This document shows, one piece after another, positions 18,994 through 30,344 of a stretch of 64,000 bases of DNA (position 1 is its first letter; the number at the start of each line of letters is the position of its first letter). The notes beneath the pieces are model-generated. The model had not been told where the DNA came from, ran no database searches, and saw only the letters and a program-made list of their open reading frames with translations. This DNA comes from Trichobilharzia regenti (taxonomy: Eukaryota > Platyhelminthes > Trematoda > Strigeidida > Schistosomatidae), in NCBI GenBank assembly GCA_944472135.2, contig OX235266.1:19176186-19240185 (forward strand), given 5' to 3'. The translations under genes and the position numbers were made by a program.

Positions 18994-19265
18994 AATTTGT
19001 TGCTTCTATTAGCAGAATTCCAGGCACTCACGACAGGATACAGACTCTAGAACGCAAAGTCGACACCTTACTGAGTCAGTTAGCAGCACTGATTACACGA
19101 CCAGGCCGTTCTAGAAGCTTGTCTCGTCGACGTCTTTCTCGGTCACCTAGCACGTCATGACATCACGATAATATTTGCTGGTGCCACCATAGTTACGGAA
19201 GCAATGCACGACGGTGTCGTTCACCTTGCAAGTATCAGGCTAAACCAAAAGATGTATCGTCATGT
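18994..19265 (+). pseudogene. Gag of gypsy element A, C-terminal part with CHCC finger
   Basis: Gag resumes after element B: IPGTHDRIQTLERKVDTLLS, a basic RSRSLSRRRLSRSPS tract, a TGA stop at 19158-19160, then ICWCHHSYGSNARRCRSPC, the CHCC finger of CsRn1-type Gag. Gag and protease share one frame here without a separate gag stop after the finger. Confidence 0.8.
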
Positions 19266-19457
19266 ATGAAAACTTCTACTGTCGGCAATCTACGATCTAG
19301 CAGTCGTTTGTTTTGTGTAACAGATAGAAATACCGATACTACATTCTTAGTCGACATAGGAGCAGAGGTTATTGTTCTTCCTCCGTCTACACAGGAACGT
19401 CAACATCCTGACCCTTCAGTTACGCTCCAAGCCGTTAATATGGAAGTAAACGAATGA
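19266..19457 (+). pseudogene. aspartic protease of gypsy element A, inactive-site variant
   Basis: FLVDIGAEVIVLPPS corresponds to the catalytic DTGA motif of retroviral-type proteases with Thr replaced by Ile, which should destroy activity. The frame breaks near 19455, and the protein resumes in another frame with MTLDFGLKNTHTWYF. About ten residues are lost at the junction relative to element C. Confidence 0.75.
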
Positions 19458-20812
19458 CTTTAGATTTTGGCCTGAAGAATACCCACACTTGGTATTTCAT
19501 CACTGAAGACGTTCTATCCCCAATCCTAGGTATCGATTTTCTACAGCAACACAAACTGCTAGTTGATCCGATAAGCCCCAAGTTAATAGACTCACTCAAT
19601 AAAACGTACATCGCTGGTACGATTAGCCGTGCATCGTCGTTGGTCACACGCGCACCAGCATCTCCATATGCTGACTTGGTAAATCAGTTCCCTGACCTTC
19701 TACAACCCTCTTTCCGAACAACAGAACTAAAGCATCACGTGTTTCATCACATTAAAACCACTGGACCACCAGTTTTTCCACTTCCCCGACGCCTTGACCC
19801 ACATCGACTTAAAATCGCAAAAACAGAGTTCGATAAAATGTTAGAGCTCAGCATTATTCGACCATCCAACAGCTCTTGGTCTCCACCGCTGCACATAGTA
19901 CCCAAAAAGTCTTCTGGTGAGATACGGCCGTGTGGGGATTATCGAGCCTTAAACAAGTAAACGGTACCTGATCGATACCCCATACCACATATTTACGATT
20001 TCGCCAGTAACTTGCCAGAGGTTAAAATTTTCCCCAAAATCGATCTTGTCAGAGCGTACCATCATATCCCCATCCACCCGGATAACGTTCCAAAAACTAC
20101 TATCACCACGCCATTCGGCTTATACGAATTCGTACGCATGCCTTTCGGGCTGATGAACGCCGCTCAGACATTTCAACGTCTCATCGACCAAGTACTCCGC
20201 GGCCTGCCCTTCGCCTTTGCATACATTGACGACTTACTAATTGCAAGTGCAGACGAAACCGAGCATGTAAAACATGTGAAGACGGTGTTTGAAAGACTTC
20301 ACAACTACGGCATGACTATCAGTTTAGGTAAATGCGAATTTGGTAAGAAATCACTGAAATTCCTCGGTCACTTGATTGACAATCAAGGGATTAGACCAGT
20401 CCTCGGCGATGCACAAGCTATCAGAGACTATCCATTACCAGATTCTTTTAAGAAATTACGGCGGTTTTTGTGTCTCGTCAATTTTTACCGGCTTTTTATC
20501 CTTAAATGTGCTAGAGTTTTGCAACCGTTAACCGACTGCTTACGTGGACATAGTCGTTCATTCCATTTGCCCGCAGGAGCTGTTAAACAATTTGAATCTG
20601 TTAAACAACCGTTAAATGACAAGACACTCTTAGTTAGACTCCAAAATGACGCCCCTCTGTCTCTCATGACAGACGCTTCAGATGTTTCCATTGGGGCAGT
20701 TTTACAACAGCAGGTACGTGGAGAATGGCAACCCCTTCCATTCTTTTCGAAACGACTGAATCCTACTCAGTGTCGCTATAGCACATTTGGTTTGAGAATT
20801 ATTAGCTGTTAA
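19454..20812 (+). pseudogene. reverse transcriptase and start of RNase H, gypsy element A
   Basis: A long frame with one internal TAA (19958-19960). ILGIDFLQQHKLLVDP closes the protease domain. RT motifs follow: [68 protein letters not shown] with the catalytic YIDD, and LKFLGHLID. RNase H begins with [16 protein letters not shown] (first catalytic Asp). A frameshift near 20798 moves the remainder to 20838-21074. Confidence 0.88.
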
Positions 20813-21049
20813 TTTAGCAATCAAACACTTTCGACATATGCTGGAAGGCACACCTTTTAGTGTCTTTACTGACCACAAAGCCCTAACGAAAGCCTTATCA
20901 GCAAAACAGGATAACTACTCTCCGCGTGTAAAAACAATGAAGTGGCAGACGCTTTATCACGTATGTATATTGACAACATTGTATGCTCAGACATCGACTA
21001 CAAACATCTCTCAAACTTACAATGAGATGACGCTGAATTCAAAAAGATC
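20813..21049 (+). pseudogene. RNase H remainder of gypsy element A, with a deletion
   Basis: LEGTPFSVFTDHKALTKAL, ending in DNYSPR, is the middle of a gypsy RNase H. It then runs directly into EVADALSR, the end of RNase H, in another frame, so about 30-40 residues including part of the active site are missing near 20930-20938. The linker to integrase follows. Confidence 0.75.
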
Positions 21050-22293
21050 ATGTCTTCTAAAACAACGTCTCTAATCCTCGAGGCGATTCCTTTTGGCACG
21101 ACAAAAGTAATCTGCGACACCTCTACGGGTAAATATCGACCCTTCGTTCCAACAGCTATGAGAAATACAGTATTCGAGAAGTTACATAACTTGTCGCATC
21201 CTGGTGTGAGTGCTGCTATCAAACTACTAAGAGAAAGATTTGTATGGCCGAACATTAACAGCGATGCTAAGAAGTGGACACGAAATTGCTTACCCTGTCA
21301 AAGAGTCGAAATCAATCGGCACACCAATGCACCACTTGTTCGCTTCCCTAACTCCGACTCTAGATTTGACCATGCACATGAAGACATAGTTGGTCCACTG
21401 CCTCCTTCCAATGGTTTCAACTGTATTCTAACTTGCAATGACAGATTTACTCGTTGGCCAGTAGCAGTTCCATTAATCGATGTCTCAGCTGGAACGGTAG
21501 CTAAAACTTAAGTTGAAAACTGGATAGCCAACTTTGGTGTCCCATCAATTATCACTACAGACAGGGGTGCCTAGTTTGAAAGCCGACTTTTTGACCAGCT
21601 AACTGAATTACTAGGCATTAAACGAATACGAACAACAGCGTATCATCCTAGTTCCAACGGTATGGTTGAACGGTTTCATTGATAACTCAAAGCTGCGCTC
21701 GCTGCTTCTTTGACTCAAAATGACTGATCAACCAAACTTCTACTAGTATTACTTGGTATACGAGCTGCCATAAAGAAGATGTTGGCTGCTGCGTTTCCGA
21801 ACTAGTCTATGGAACAACATTACGATTACCAGGAGAATTTTTCACCCCGGGTAACCAAGTTCCACACAATATGACTGGCTACTTGCACCAGCTAAAACAG
21901 CACATGAATGAGCTCAAGATATCACTTCCACGTCAGCAGGAACGAGCGTCATACATCCCATCACAACTGACAGATTGCACTCATGTCTTCGTCAGAAGAG
22001 AAGGTGTACAATGACCACTTCAACCCGCTTATGATGGCCCATTCTAAGTTCTAAACAGAAATGCTAAATTTATCACGATAGAACGACTAAATAAAGCAGA
22101 AGCCATCAGTGTCGACAGAGTCAAACCAGCGTTCCTCGATGATTTCGAAGTCAATGATAAGAACCAGCTGAACGACGTGCCAACACCCACGTCAACACAA
22201 GCTTCAACGTCGACAGAGAAATCTGTGGAAACAACACGATCTGGTAGACGCGTCCATTGGTCCAAACGTTACGTGCAAGTCATCAAAATATAA
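21050..22293 (+). pseudogene. integrase of gypsy element A
   Basis: The HHCC zinc domain is visible (HNLSHPGVSAAIKLL, NCLPCQ), then the DDE core: HEDIVGPLPPS (first Asp), TTDRGA (second Asp) and SSNGMVERFH (Glu), with AYHPSSNGMVERF in its normal context. Stops lie at 21509-21511, in TTDRGA-stop, after ERFH and beyond. The C-terminus reads RSGRRVHWSKRYVQVIKI before TAA at 22291-22293, the same tail that is fused to RT in element C. Confidence 0.85.
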
Positions 22294-22691
22294 CTTACTA
22301 CGAATTTTCTTTTTTATTATCTTTATTCGTAATTGTCATTTGACTACTCATTTAACTGATTAATATTTTCATACATAAGTCATGTCACTACTATTTTAAC
22401 ATTGATGTTTCCTGTATTATTACATTTAATCACATCTCGCTTATCATGCGCTTATCATTTTCGTCTACAGACTACGGATCCCCGGCCAATTTTATCGTTC
22501 CTTATATATTCTATTATGAGTAGCAATCCTACTTTCCCTAGATTATCGCATTTATTATCGATTTTATTAACGGCTTTAACCTGCTCATTTTTCAGCTCGG
22601 TGTACTATCGCTGCTACGTATTACGCTGACGCATGTTATTTTCGAACACATATGTATTTTTTTATATTTCAGTGTTATGGTGGGGGAATTA
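22294..22691 (+). other. 3' noncoding region and polypurine tract of gypsy element A
   Basis: AT-rich, noncoding. GGTGGGGGA at 22679-22687, four bases before the 3' LTR, is the likely polypurine tract for plus-strand priming. Confidence 0.7.
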
Positions 22692-22990
22692 TGTAGTACC
22701 CCTATACCAACTGTAAACATGCCTTTTAATCTAATTTGTATACTTGTATTATATGTGTACACAGACCGATTTTATATGTACTTCGCAAACATTTGTCAAT
22801 TTACCGTTGAATATTACCTTGACACAATTTCGAAATTGGACTACTGCTATAATACACGATCGTACTCTTCGCAAGTGCCTTTTGGTTTTACGTTGTGGGC
22901 GTCGAGTAGCCACAACGTCTAGGTACATTAATAAAAGCGAAAAAGTACTAGAATATACGTGTACGCCAGTTTAGTCAAATAACGCAAGCA
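22692..22990 (+). repeat. 3' LTR of gypsy element A
   Basis: Begins TGTAGTACCCC after the purine tract. The last 280 positions are 98.6 percent identical to the 5' LTR (four substitutions counted). It ends near AACGCAAGCA, where CR1-like sequence resumes. Confidence 0.88.
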
Positions 22991-23530
22991 CCAGTGTCAC
23001 GAGCTTTTTGGAAAGAGTCTAAAGATGGGGAACAAAGGGAGTAATGGGTTTCCGAAACAAACTGTATGATGAACGGCTAACGAAATTAGGTCTTTTCAAA
23101 CTTTGCTGCCATCGGCTTAGGGGAGATTTGATTACTGCTTATAAAAATGACCGAAATCACACAAACAAAGGTGTTCCGCCGTTAATTTTACTTATTGCTT
23201 TATCTGTCTGATTATATCTGTCATTATTATCTATTTCCTTTTGTTGAAGACACCACAGGACCAACAGGTGGAAGGATCAACCCCATTCACAGCAGCCACA
23301 TGGTCTTAACACGCCGCATTCTACAAACAACATGTAATTAATCCCAGCACTGCTTCTTTTGAAGTCTAACATAGCTCCAATAGTCAGTTGGTAGGACGAA
23401 TTATGCAGAAGTTTACCGAAGACCAGGAACCTTTACGTCACAATTAAGTATAAAGAAATCAAATTGGTGTACATTAGCTCGTAAAAAAACTATATTGGGT
23501 ATTGGATTCCTCGGATTACAACTAACCTGA
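22991..23530 (+). mobile_element. CR1-like LINE copy 2, 3' portion
   Basis: This continues the LINE interrupted by element A: FLERV, stop, RWGTKGVMGFRNKLYDERLTKLGLF (in part), then LRGDLITAYKN and HTNKGVPP, matching copy 1 at 863-1237 and 588-866. The 3' UTR follows and matches 1-470 (reverse complement) up to about 23530. Confidence 0.85.
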
Positions 23531-24014
23531 AGGGTAGAAAGGTTGATACGAAGGTAAAACGGACACACTTTACAAAGAGAAAAGCAAACGCAGATGTGTC
23601 ACAAGGAGTGACTGCTTACTCATGTTTACTCTTCATTTTCATAATTTAGCTGCTGAATAGCTAGGGTTGCCCGGGACCTATCTATGGAAACAATGTAAAG
23701 TTATAAAGGGATCTGAGAAATGAAGAAAAACAGATCACGCTACAGGAAGACGAGACCAATCTGGAGAAGTCTACTGCAATAAGCTGGCTAGATCTGAATA
23801 TTAAAAACTTCTGGACGACGTTCATCGGCATATCTGTGGAACAAAGATTTTGGTACCGGTAATGTGGAACAATCTCTAGTAATGAATGAATTAAAAACCT
23901 ATGAACCATCAAATTCATGGAAGAAAAGTGAAGATCTATGCGACACACACTGAGCAGACATTTTATTATTATCATGCACTGTTCAGGCCCTCTGATGAAA
24001 CCTGAACTGTAAAC
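23531..24014. other. no recognisable feature
   Basis: The minus-strand frame 23682-23975 has no motif and no second copy here. Nothing else was recognised. Confidence 0.4.
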
Positions 24015-24188
24015 GAATTGAGAATCGGCCCGAATGTGACATGGAGGAGACCACGTGTGGCAGAGATGAGGGTTAATGAATACTCATGGAGCCAGCTAAA
24101 GATGATTACAGAAGACGTGCTGAGAGAGAGAGAGGTGTTGTTGAAAGCCGATGTCCCAATCGGTACCGAAGCGAATAATAATAACAGT
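24015..24188 (+). mobile_element. RTE-like LINE 3' fragment
   Basis: It ends like the better RTE-like copies: a GACATGGAGGAG... stretch, a tail reading SWSQLKMITEDV, and a short terminal AATAATAATAA tract at about 24175. It is short and diverged. Confidence 0.45.
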
Positions 24189-24735
24189 TAGAAAAGGTTG
24201 TATATAATTATTGAAGAAATCTGCAATATTTCCACAAAACTTGCTTAAGAATTTCGGTTAGTGAGCACCACTGAAATAAGAAGTATATTGTCGATAATTA
24301 CATCATTCTAAAGATTTGAAATAAACGTTTGTCAACAAAACAAAAGGAAAAGGAGAGAAAAAGTGCGACAGCGGTTTAGTGTGTTAATCACCAATACTTT
24401 TTGAGGGTTTGTTGATCATACTGCAGGCCAAGATAAGCACTGCAGTCGGACATACTTTTGCATACAGAGACCAGGCCTTCTGGTACTGATTGTTACCACT
24501 TAAGCTACTAGTGGGAGACGCAGTCAAGCTCTTTTAGATAGATTGCCAGGAACATGACAGGTGACTGAAAATGCCTTCTGTGGTCTTTTAATGAATGTCC
24601 GGTATCTGCCGAACAGGCTAACAGTGTATCTTTTACGTATTTAGCTTCCCCTTTTCTCACCCATACAGGTTGGTGTTCATGCATGCGGTTGTTTATAGGT
24701 GGCCCCACATGAGCGGTTAAATTCATTCGTTCATT
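24189..24735. other. no recognisable feature
   Basis: AT-rich, no motif, no match to other parts of the window. Confidence 0.4.
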
Positions 24736-24919
24736 GCGTCGGTGGCACAGTGGTTAGGACTCTCGCCGACCATGCACATGGTCCACGGTTCGAGCCCACG
24801 CCGACGCACACCTGATATCTATGGTCGGCCTGCAGAATTTGGGCTACCGATATCCACGCTGAAAATTCCACACTTGTACCAAAAATACGGTGTGGAGTCA
24901 AGCTGTAATTAAAAAAAAA
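24736..24919 (+). repeat. tRNA-derived SINE family 1 (full copy)
   Basis: Bases 24736-24807 fold as a tRNA: GCGTCGG pairs with CCGACGC at the other end, box A is TGGCACAGTGGTTAGG and box B is GGTTCGAGCCC. A conserved 100-base body follows (CACCTGATATCTATGG, then GGTGTGGAGTCAAGCTGTAAT), with a poly(A) end. Further copies lie at 36985-37188 (minus), 48407-48597 and 49100-49297. This is a Pol III-type SINE, not a tRNA gene: the anticodon arm is not regular. Confidence 0.8.
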
Positions 24920-25113
24920 TTGATACACACTGATGACATCATCATTGGTAATTTATTATTGACTCTTGTGTTAACAGCCGTTTAGCTGAGGAAGTGAGCA
25001 CCAATCTAGCTGTAGGGAATTTTTTCTCAGCTGACCTATCATGTCAACATTTAAAAGGTCTGCTGAAGTTTCACCTTTGTAGCTTAACTTGAGGTAACAA
25101 TTTTTATTATGTT

Positions 25114-25504
25114 CAAGTATTGGTTTTGTAAGGATTTTGTCTGACTGCATGGAGGATTTCATCATAAGCTGACATAAGTTAGAGAACCATCAGGAAACCT
25201 CGGAGCACTGGACGGCTGTTTCGTCCTAGTTTGAGACTCTTCATCAGCACGCACCTACACCACAGGGTTCGAACCCAGGATCTTCTAGTTACAAGGCGAG
25301 CTCGTAGACCACTGAGCCAGTGGTTACCGATCCAACGGTTCTTGAAATTCAACATCTGCCAATTCACGACATAGCGCGACCATTTTGCAATGTCTTCTTC
25401 GATGAGTTAATGCCTGATCTTCGACCTGCTGTACCCTACTGGTCACGGCTTTCCACTAGAACCCCAGGTTAACTGTCTGAATAGGACGAGTCACTAGTGA
25501 GCAT
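25114..25504 (-). repeat. SM-alpha-like SINE with hammerhead (copy 1)
   Basis: A nearly full-length copy (about 390 bp) of a family with seven copies here. Read on the minus strand: a 5' segment starting near ATGCTCACTAGTGACTCGT, a tRNA-like part with box B (GGTTCGAACCC), a hammerhead-like part (25201-25252), then TCTAACTTATGTCAGC and a tail CTACAAAACC. A second 3' fragment follows at 25518-25608. Length, tRNA relation and ribozyme match the SM-alpha family known from Schistosoma; the family name is inferred. Confidence 0.75.
25201..25252 (-). ncRNA. hammerhead ribozyme, near-intact core
   Basis: On the minus strand: GTGCTGATGAAGAGTCTC, then AAACTAGGACGAAAC, then AGCCGTCCAGTGC. CTGATGA and GAAA of the catalytic core are present. 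Helix III would be CAG/CCG with GTC as the cleavage triplet. Three extra bases (AGA) lie between CTGATGA and helix II, and helix I is weak, so activity is doubtful. Confidence 0.55.
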
Positions 25505-25649
25505 GATAATAATTTTCAAGTATCGCTTTTGTAGGTATTTTGCTTGATTGCATGGAGGATTTCATTATGAGCTGACATCAGTTAGAGAACCACTAGCAAA
25601 CCTGTAAGTACGGTGAGCATTACTCATTTGAAAATATGCGTTTTATTTT

Positions 25650-26150
25650 ATAAATAAGACACTTGACTAAATTCCTTTTGTATTGGCGTAGTGTGAAACT
25701 GTGAAAATTGGCGTACTGACCCGTCTAGGTCTTCTTTCTAAATATGCTTCTTTGCAAATATCCACCTGTCTTAATGCTGAGAAGGACGTCTTAAAAGGAT
25801 GTACTATTATTTCCTTCGTCCTCATAGGTGAAATAGGATTCACAGAATTCAAGGCTGTTGTTTATTAAGATTTCTATCCTAAACAATGAAAGTGTCATCT
25901 ACATACCGACAATAATAATAGTCAAGCTCCTTAATCATCTCTCTAAGTTAACCATTTCCGAGTTCTGTAAAGAAAAAATCTATTAGCATAGAAATGAGAG
26001 GTATACCCATTGTAACTTCACGAACCTTATAGGCGGGGATTATATTTCCGTCCTTCGTTCTGATAGTTGGTCACATATTTGTTCAACTGTGTCTAAGATT
26101 GTGTTCTGGATAAAAAGTGATATAGTTACATGATTTTCGTTCCATTTTGA
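25650..26150 (-). mobile_element. Penelope-like element, reverse transcriptase fragment
   Basis: On the minus strand, in shifting frames: a G(W/M)YLS block, then CRYVDDTFIV-like residues around 25900 (present as YVDDT in the translated palm), SYFTYEDEGN, a D-LLS block and GQYANFHSFTLRQYKRNLV. The succession palm, FTYE, VLL, YRK, T-GQYTNFHS, QYKRNLV is characteristic of Penelope-like RTs. Several stops and frameshifts. No endonuclease follows. Confidence 0.7.
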
Positions 26151-26334
26151 CCTCCTACACGTGATAAAGCGTATAACACATCAGTCAGCTAAATTTCTCT
26201 GAACACTTCTATCATAAAGTTATACATTCTCTCATACAAACCGTAAATAGATAAACATACAACTATGAATACATCGGCGAATTCTTATTACTGAATTCAT
26301 GAGTAACAAGCGGTAGTTAACTAGCATAGAATAA

Positions 26335-27400
26335 TGCTCTTGTCCACGCCAAGTAAAATACTAAGTTGCATCATCCTGGAGAGAATAAAGGATGCACTGG
26401 ATACAGAACTCTGTCACTCACCGTAACAAGCTGGATTCAGGAAAGCCAAATCATGTGGTGATCAAATTGCAACTCTACGCGTCATCAGTGAACAAAGCAT
26501 AGAATAGCAGTCTAATCTCTACCTCAACTTCAATGACTACGGAAAGGAATTCGACAGCGCAGCGTTGACCGAGCGGTAATTTGAAAACTACTTCAACGCT
26601 ACGATGTACCTCAAGATGCTAGAAGATGTGGATTTCGCAGATGATATATGTCTAATGTCACACAAACTTGAAGACTTGCAGGCAGGCAAAAACCAACAAA
26701 CTGGCTGAAGAGGCAGCAAAAACAGGACTTCAGGTAAACACGGAGAAGAGAGAGAGGTGATGAAGATAACCATTTAACACAACAACAACAACCAGCACCG
26801 ATCACCATCAACGGGAGGGGTTTAACAGAGATTGCCTCCTTCACTTATCTCAGAAGCATCGTTCCAACTAAAGGCGGAACGAAAGAAAAGATGCCAAAGT
26901 TAGAATCAAAAAGGCAAGATACGCCTTCGACAACTTGAAACCAGTTTGAAAATATTTCGTACTAAGCCAGTATAAGGAACAAGATTCGGATTTGCAACAC
27001 CAATGTAAAGTCTGTTCTTCTATACAGCTCAGCAACTTGCACTGAGTGTATCGAGAAGGATTTCCAACAGGTTGCAGACATTCATCAACAGCTCTCTCCT
27101 TCACTGGCTGCACAATGAAGATCAAATAGTCAAAAAGAATAAACAAAAAGAAACTCTGGCTGGGAACAAACTAACTAAGAACCGATTGCTCAACAAATAC
27201 GTAGTAGAAGATGGATATGGATCGGGCATACATTGAAGAGGCCGCCAAATAAAATCGCACGCCAGGCTGTCAAGTGGAATCTGGATGGGAAGCGACGGGT
27301 GGGTCTTCCTAGGATGAAATTGAGGAGATCGTGTGAGGAAGGGATGATACAGTTTGGTCAATCTTGGACCCAAATGAAAAGAACGGTAGCACAAAAATGA
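26335..27400 (+). mobile_element. RTE-like LINE, 5'-truncated and internally deleted
   Basis: Nucleotide and residue similarity to the better copy at 56955-58820: the AAGTAAAATACTAAGTTGCA block, QAGFRKAKSCGDQIATL (RT finger), a damaged FEKAFDS region (26540-26575), then a jump over the palm to the DICLMSHKLEDLQ region, and the C-terminal domain up to about 27400. Many stops. RTE-clade elements carry an APE endonuclease upstream, which is absent here. Confidence 0.8.
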
Positions 27401-28194
27401 GTGAATGTGCACAGAAACTCTTACCACAGTTAAAATGATCTTAACATGCACCACAAACCGAATGAGCGTCAGTTCAAAGCATGCAAATACTTCGTCCGCA
27501 TCAGGTGTAATGGACAGACGACCAGACATCTCACAGAATACTGCTGAGATCGTTTAATCCTTCGAGACAGTTGTTATTTTCCTCAGAGGATACCTGTTGC
27601 TACTAAATGTCAACACCTCGCATACGGTCACGTGAAGTAATTTATATGCATCATGGAGGCCGTTGCCACTTGATGAATATCGTCTAACTCAGTGTCACAC
27701 TGTCGTAAATATCTTCAAATTCACACTACATTAATTGATTCGAGGAAAGAGAGGCATTCAGATCAACCAGTTAATAAGTTTATTGTTCATATCCCGAAAG
27801 TTATTCGCTTATCAAAAAGAATCAACTGCACTGTTAGATCAGTGAATTACTCTTCATGATCTTGAAATATTGAAGAGTGGATCTTACTACGCAGCATCCC
27901 CAACTGTTATTAATTCAGTTATTCCTGAGATGGTGCTGTCACACTGGCTGATAATTACAAAAGCTTTCTCTTCTATTCGTGAAGGGCAATATGTAAATCA
28001 TGGTGATAACATCTGAAATCACAAAATAATTTTCGCTTTTGTATCTTGAGTTGGAATGGAATTTATTAAGCAAAATTATGCTGCTAACTTTATATGAATA
28101 GCTTAATATTTGCAAAATAAATTTCGGAGAAATATCACAAAATATATGCATATACACATATCCTACTTCTCCCATGGAATTGAGTGCTTCAGGC
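27401..28194. other. no recognisable feature
   Basis: AT-rich, no motif. The minus frame 27122-27529 is antisense to the LINE end and is not a gene. Confidence 0.4.
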
Positions 28195-28412
28195 CTAACT
28201 GAGGGTTCTCGTGAGTCAATGGTCTACCAGCTCACTTTTCGTACCTAGAAGGTTCAGAGTTCGAACCCACGTGGGTGCGAATAGCTGAAGAGTCCCAAAC
28301 TAGGCCGACGAAACAGCTTTCCAGTGCTTCTAGATTTTCCAGCGGCCCTCAAACCAGTGTGAGTTCATGATGAGATCCTGAAACCAATCAAATCCCCGCA
28401 AACCAACACTTG
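28195..28412 (+). repeat. SM-alpha-like SINE, 5'-truncated (copy 2)
   Basis: Box B is GAGTTCGAACCC. A degenerate hammerhead follows (28277-28330): AGCTGAAGAGTCCCAAAC, TAGGCCGACGAAAC, AGCTTTCCAG, with CTGATGA changed to CTGAAGA and the GTC triplet changed to TTT-C. The tail is CAAATCCCCGCAAACC. Confidence 0.7.
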
Positions 28413-29419
28413 AATGTGATGTATTTTATGAAATACCGTGTAATAACTATGATGTCACTTACACAGGTCAAACCAGTAGATCGAGTTCCCTGAGATAATA
28501 GCTATTGGCAGACATTATGAGCACAATTTATTGGTCCTTCTAATTACATGAATGTATTCATATGGCTTCATAATTGGCTTTTTTAATTTCCAGTCCTCTT
28601 TGTTATTTATTACAATACTTCATATTTTCGGTATAAGCATCGTGTAATTTCTTCAAGACTTGTTTGGTGTTGATTAGACCGACAAAGATTCGGTAATTAG
28701 CCTCTGTATCTCTCCCCTCATGTAACTGCATTACTCTTAATACTTAAACAGCATGCCAGACTACTATCTGATTCCGTCCAAGTGAATTCGTCGCAATACC
28801 TGAGTATCTTTCTGGATTATTTAACCAGCAAAGGAGCAGTCATTCTAGATTAAGATGAATTTCTAGATTTTAGTAGTCTTATTGACCTTGATCGATTGGT
28901 TCGACCTATGTGAATGACGTCATAAAACATACATGTTATTTGGTAAAATATATTCCCCTTCTTAATCCGATCTGAAGTATTAACTTAGACATTTGAAAGA
29001 AGCAGAATATGTGTGTACGTTATTTTTCCAAATTTAGTTTCAAAAATTTAAGCTACTTATATATAGGTAGTAGCATAATTTTGCATAGTGAATTTCAGTC
29101 CAATCCATGATACAAGATTATTTTAAGATTATGTCACCATGATTTACAACATTGCCCTTCACAAAATTTCTCAGACAGTGTGCTAACGCGATCTCGGGAA
29201 TTTTCGATGGATTATCAACTGAGAAAACTATGTAGTGTAACAAGACTCAACATTAGATGAGATCCATTCTTCATGATGAAGTATGAAGTGAACTTACGGT
29301 TCAGTTAATTTGTATCAGTGAGTGAATGATTCTGGAGAAAAGAGCAAAAAATATGATTAATTGAGTTTAATGGTTCTCCTTTTCTGAATCAATTAATGTA
29401 GTGTAATTATTATCATTTA
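28413..29419. other. no recognisable feature
   Basis: About 1 kb of AT-rich unique-looking sequence without open frames or repeat matches. Confidence 0.4.
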
Positions 29420-29650
29420 TTATTTCCTTTAATTTATAGGGGAACATAGGGCTTCAGCAGCGCGTCTCCATTGCATTCGGTTTTCTGCCAACTTTTTCAC
29501 CCCGCTCCAAGTCTGCTCACATCCGAGTGTGATCAATCCACCTCCATTTCTACCTGCATATTTGGTACACAATTAGTTCCTGATTCGTTCCTTCCCAGCC
29601 TGCTGGTTTCGTTCACTGGCTCCTGGACTTCTGAAATTTTAAACAGCGTT
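29420..29650 (-). mobile_element. RTE-like LINE 3' fragment
   Basis: It shares the GGAACATAGGGCTTCAGC-type 3' border with 55600, 62830 and others, then CCACCTCCATTTCTACCTGC, TTTGGTACACAATTAGTTCC. These are the reverse complement of the end of RTE-like ORF2. Confidence 0.75.
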
Positions 29651-30344
29651 GTTAAAGTATTCCCCATAAAAATGCCTTTGAACTTTTCAACAATCACGAA
29701 TCTAAAGTTATCAGTCTTTTAAAAGTAGAAAAACACTCAAACTGGTTCTATGTTTATTATTTTCATCTTTAAACATTTCGCTTTTTTATGTATTTACTGA
29801 AAGCAGACCTATGCAGTTTATTTTGCTTTATCCATAAGAGTCAAGAATTTTCTTATCAGTAACTAGTTGTTAACATGATAAAAGTATGTTCACACCCTTT
29901 TCATAGTTCGTATTGTACTTTTCTAATTGTTCAGCCCATAAACATTTGAAACAGTTCGCTAAACGATTAAAGCAAGTTGGCATATATTATCTTGACGTAT
30001 CTGCTGTAATTGTTTTTATTCAAGTTTCTCGATGAGATGAATTATATGGAGTTTTTGGACTAGTTTAAACCGTAATTTCGCCTTATTTTTAAAGGGGAAA
30101 ACCTTCCCTAGTTTATCAATCCACTAGTTTTCTAGCCTGTCCTAAGCCCGGGGAAAGAAAAAAGGTTGGAAATGAGGCTAGGGACGTTGCCGTCGAAGGT
30201 AAATCCAATTGCTTCAGAAACTTCAAACCATAACAACGTAAAAAAAACTTACTCTTTGCTAGAGTCTGAGAGAGACGGAATGACCCACATTTTGGAAACT
30301 TTCAGGAGGCTAATCAGCTGATGTGTTTTCTTTCGATAAAAGAC
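29651..30344. other. no clear feature; possible 5' leader of the next LINE
   Basis: No motif. The last 200 bases may be upstream sequence of the RTE-like copy at 30345, but there is no second copy in the window to confirm it. Confidence 0.35.

Larger units (their letters stand above)
6901..22990 (+). mobile_element. Ty3/gypsy element A, CsRn1-type, split by element B
   Basis: Two LTRs (6901-7190 and 22692-22990) bracket gag, protease, RT, RNase H and integrase in order on the plus strand. Removing element B and its duplication leaves about 5.1 kb, normal for CsRn1-type elements. The CHCC Gag finger and the GRRVHW-type pol C-terminus support the CsRn1 group. It sits inside the CR1-like LINE copy 2. 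The target duplication is not clear because the first 20 bases of the 5' LTR differ from the 3' LTR. The ORFs are broken by stops, frameshifts and a small RNase H deletion. Confidence 0.9.

Noticed and set aside
24736..24807. Apparent tRNA gene
   Set aside because: Good acceptor and T arms but an irregular anticodon arm, and it is the head of a multicopy SINE with a tail.
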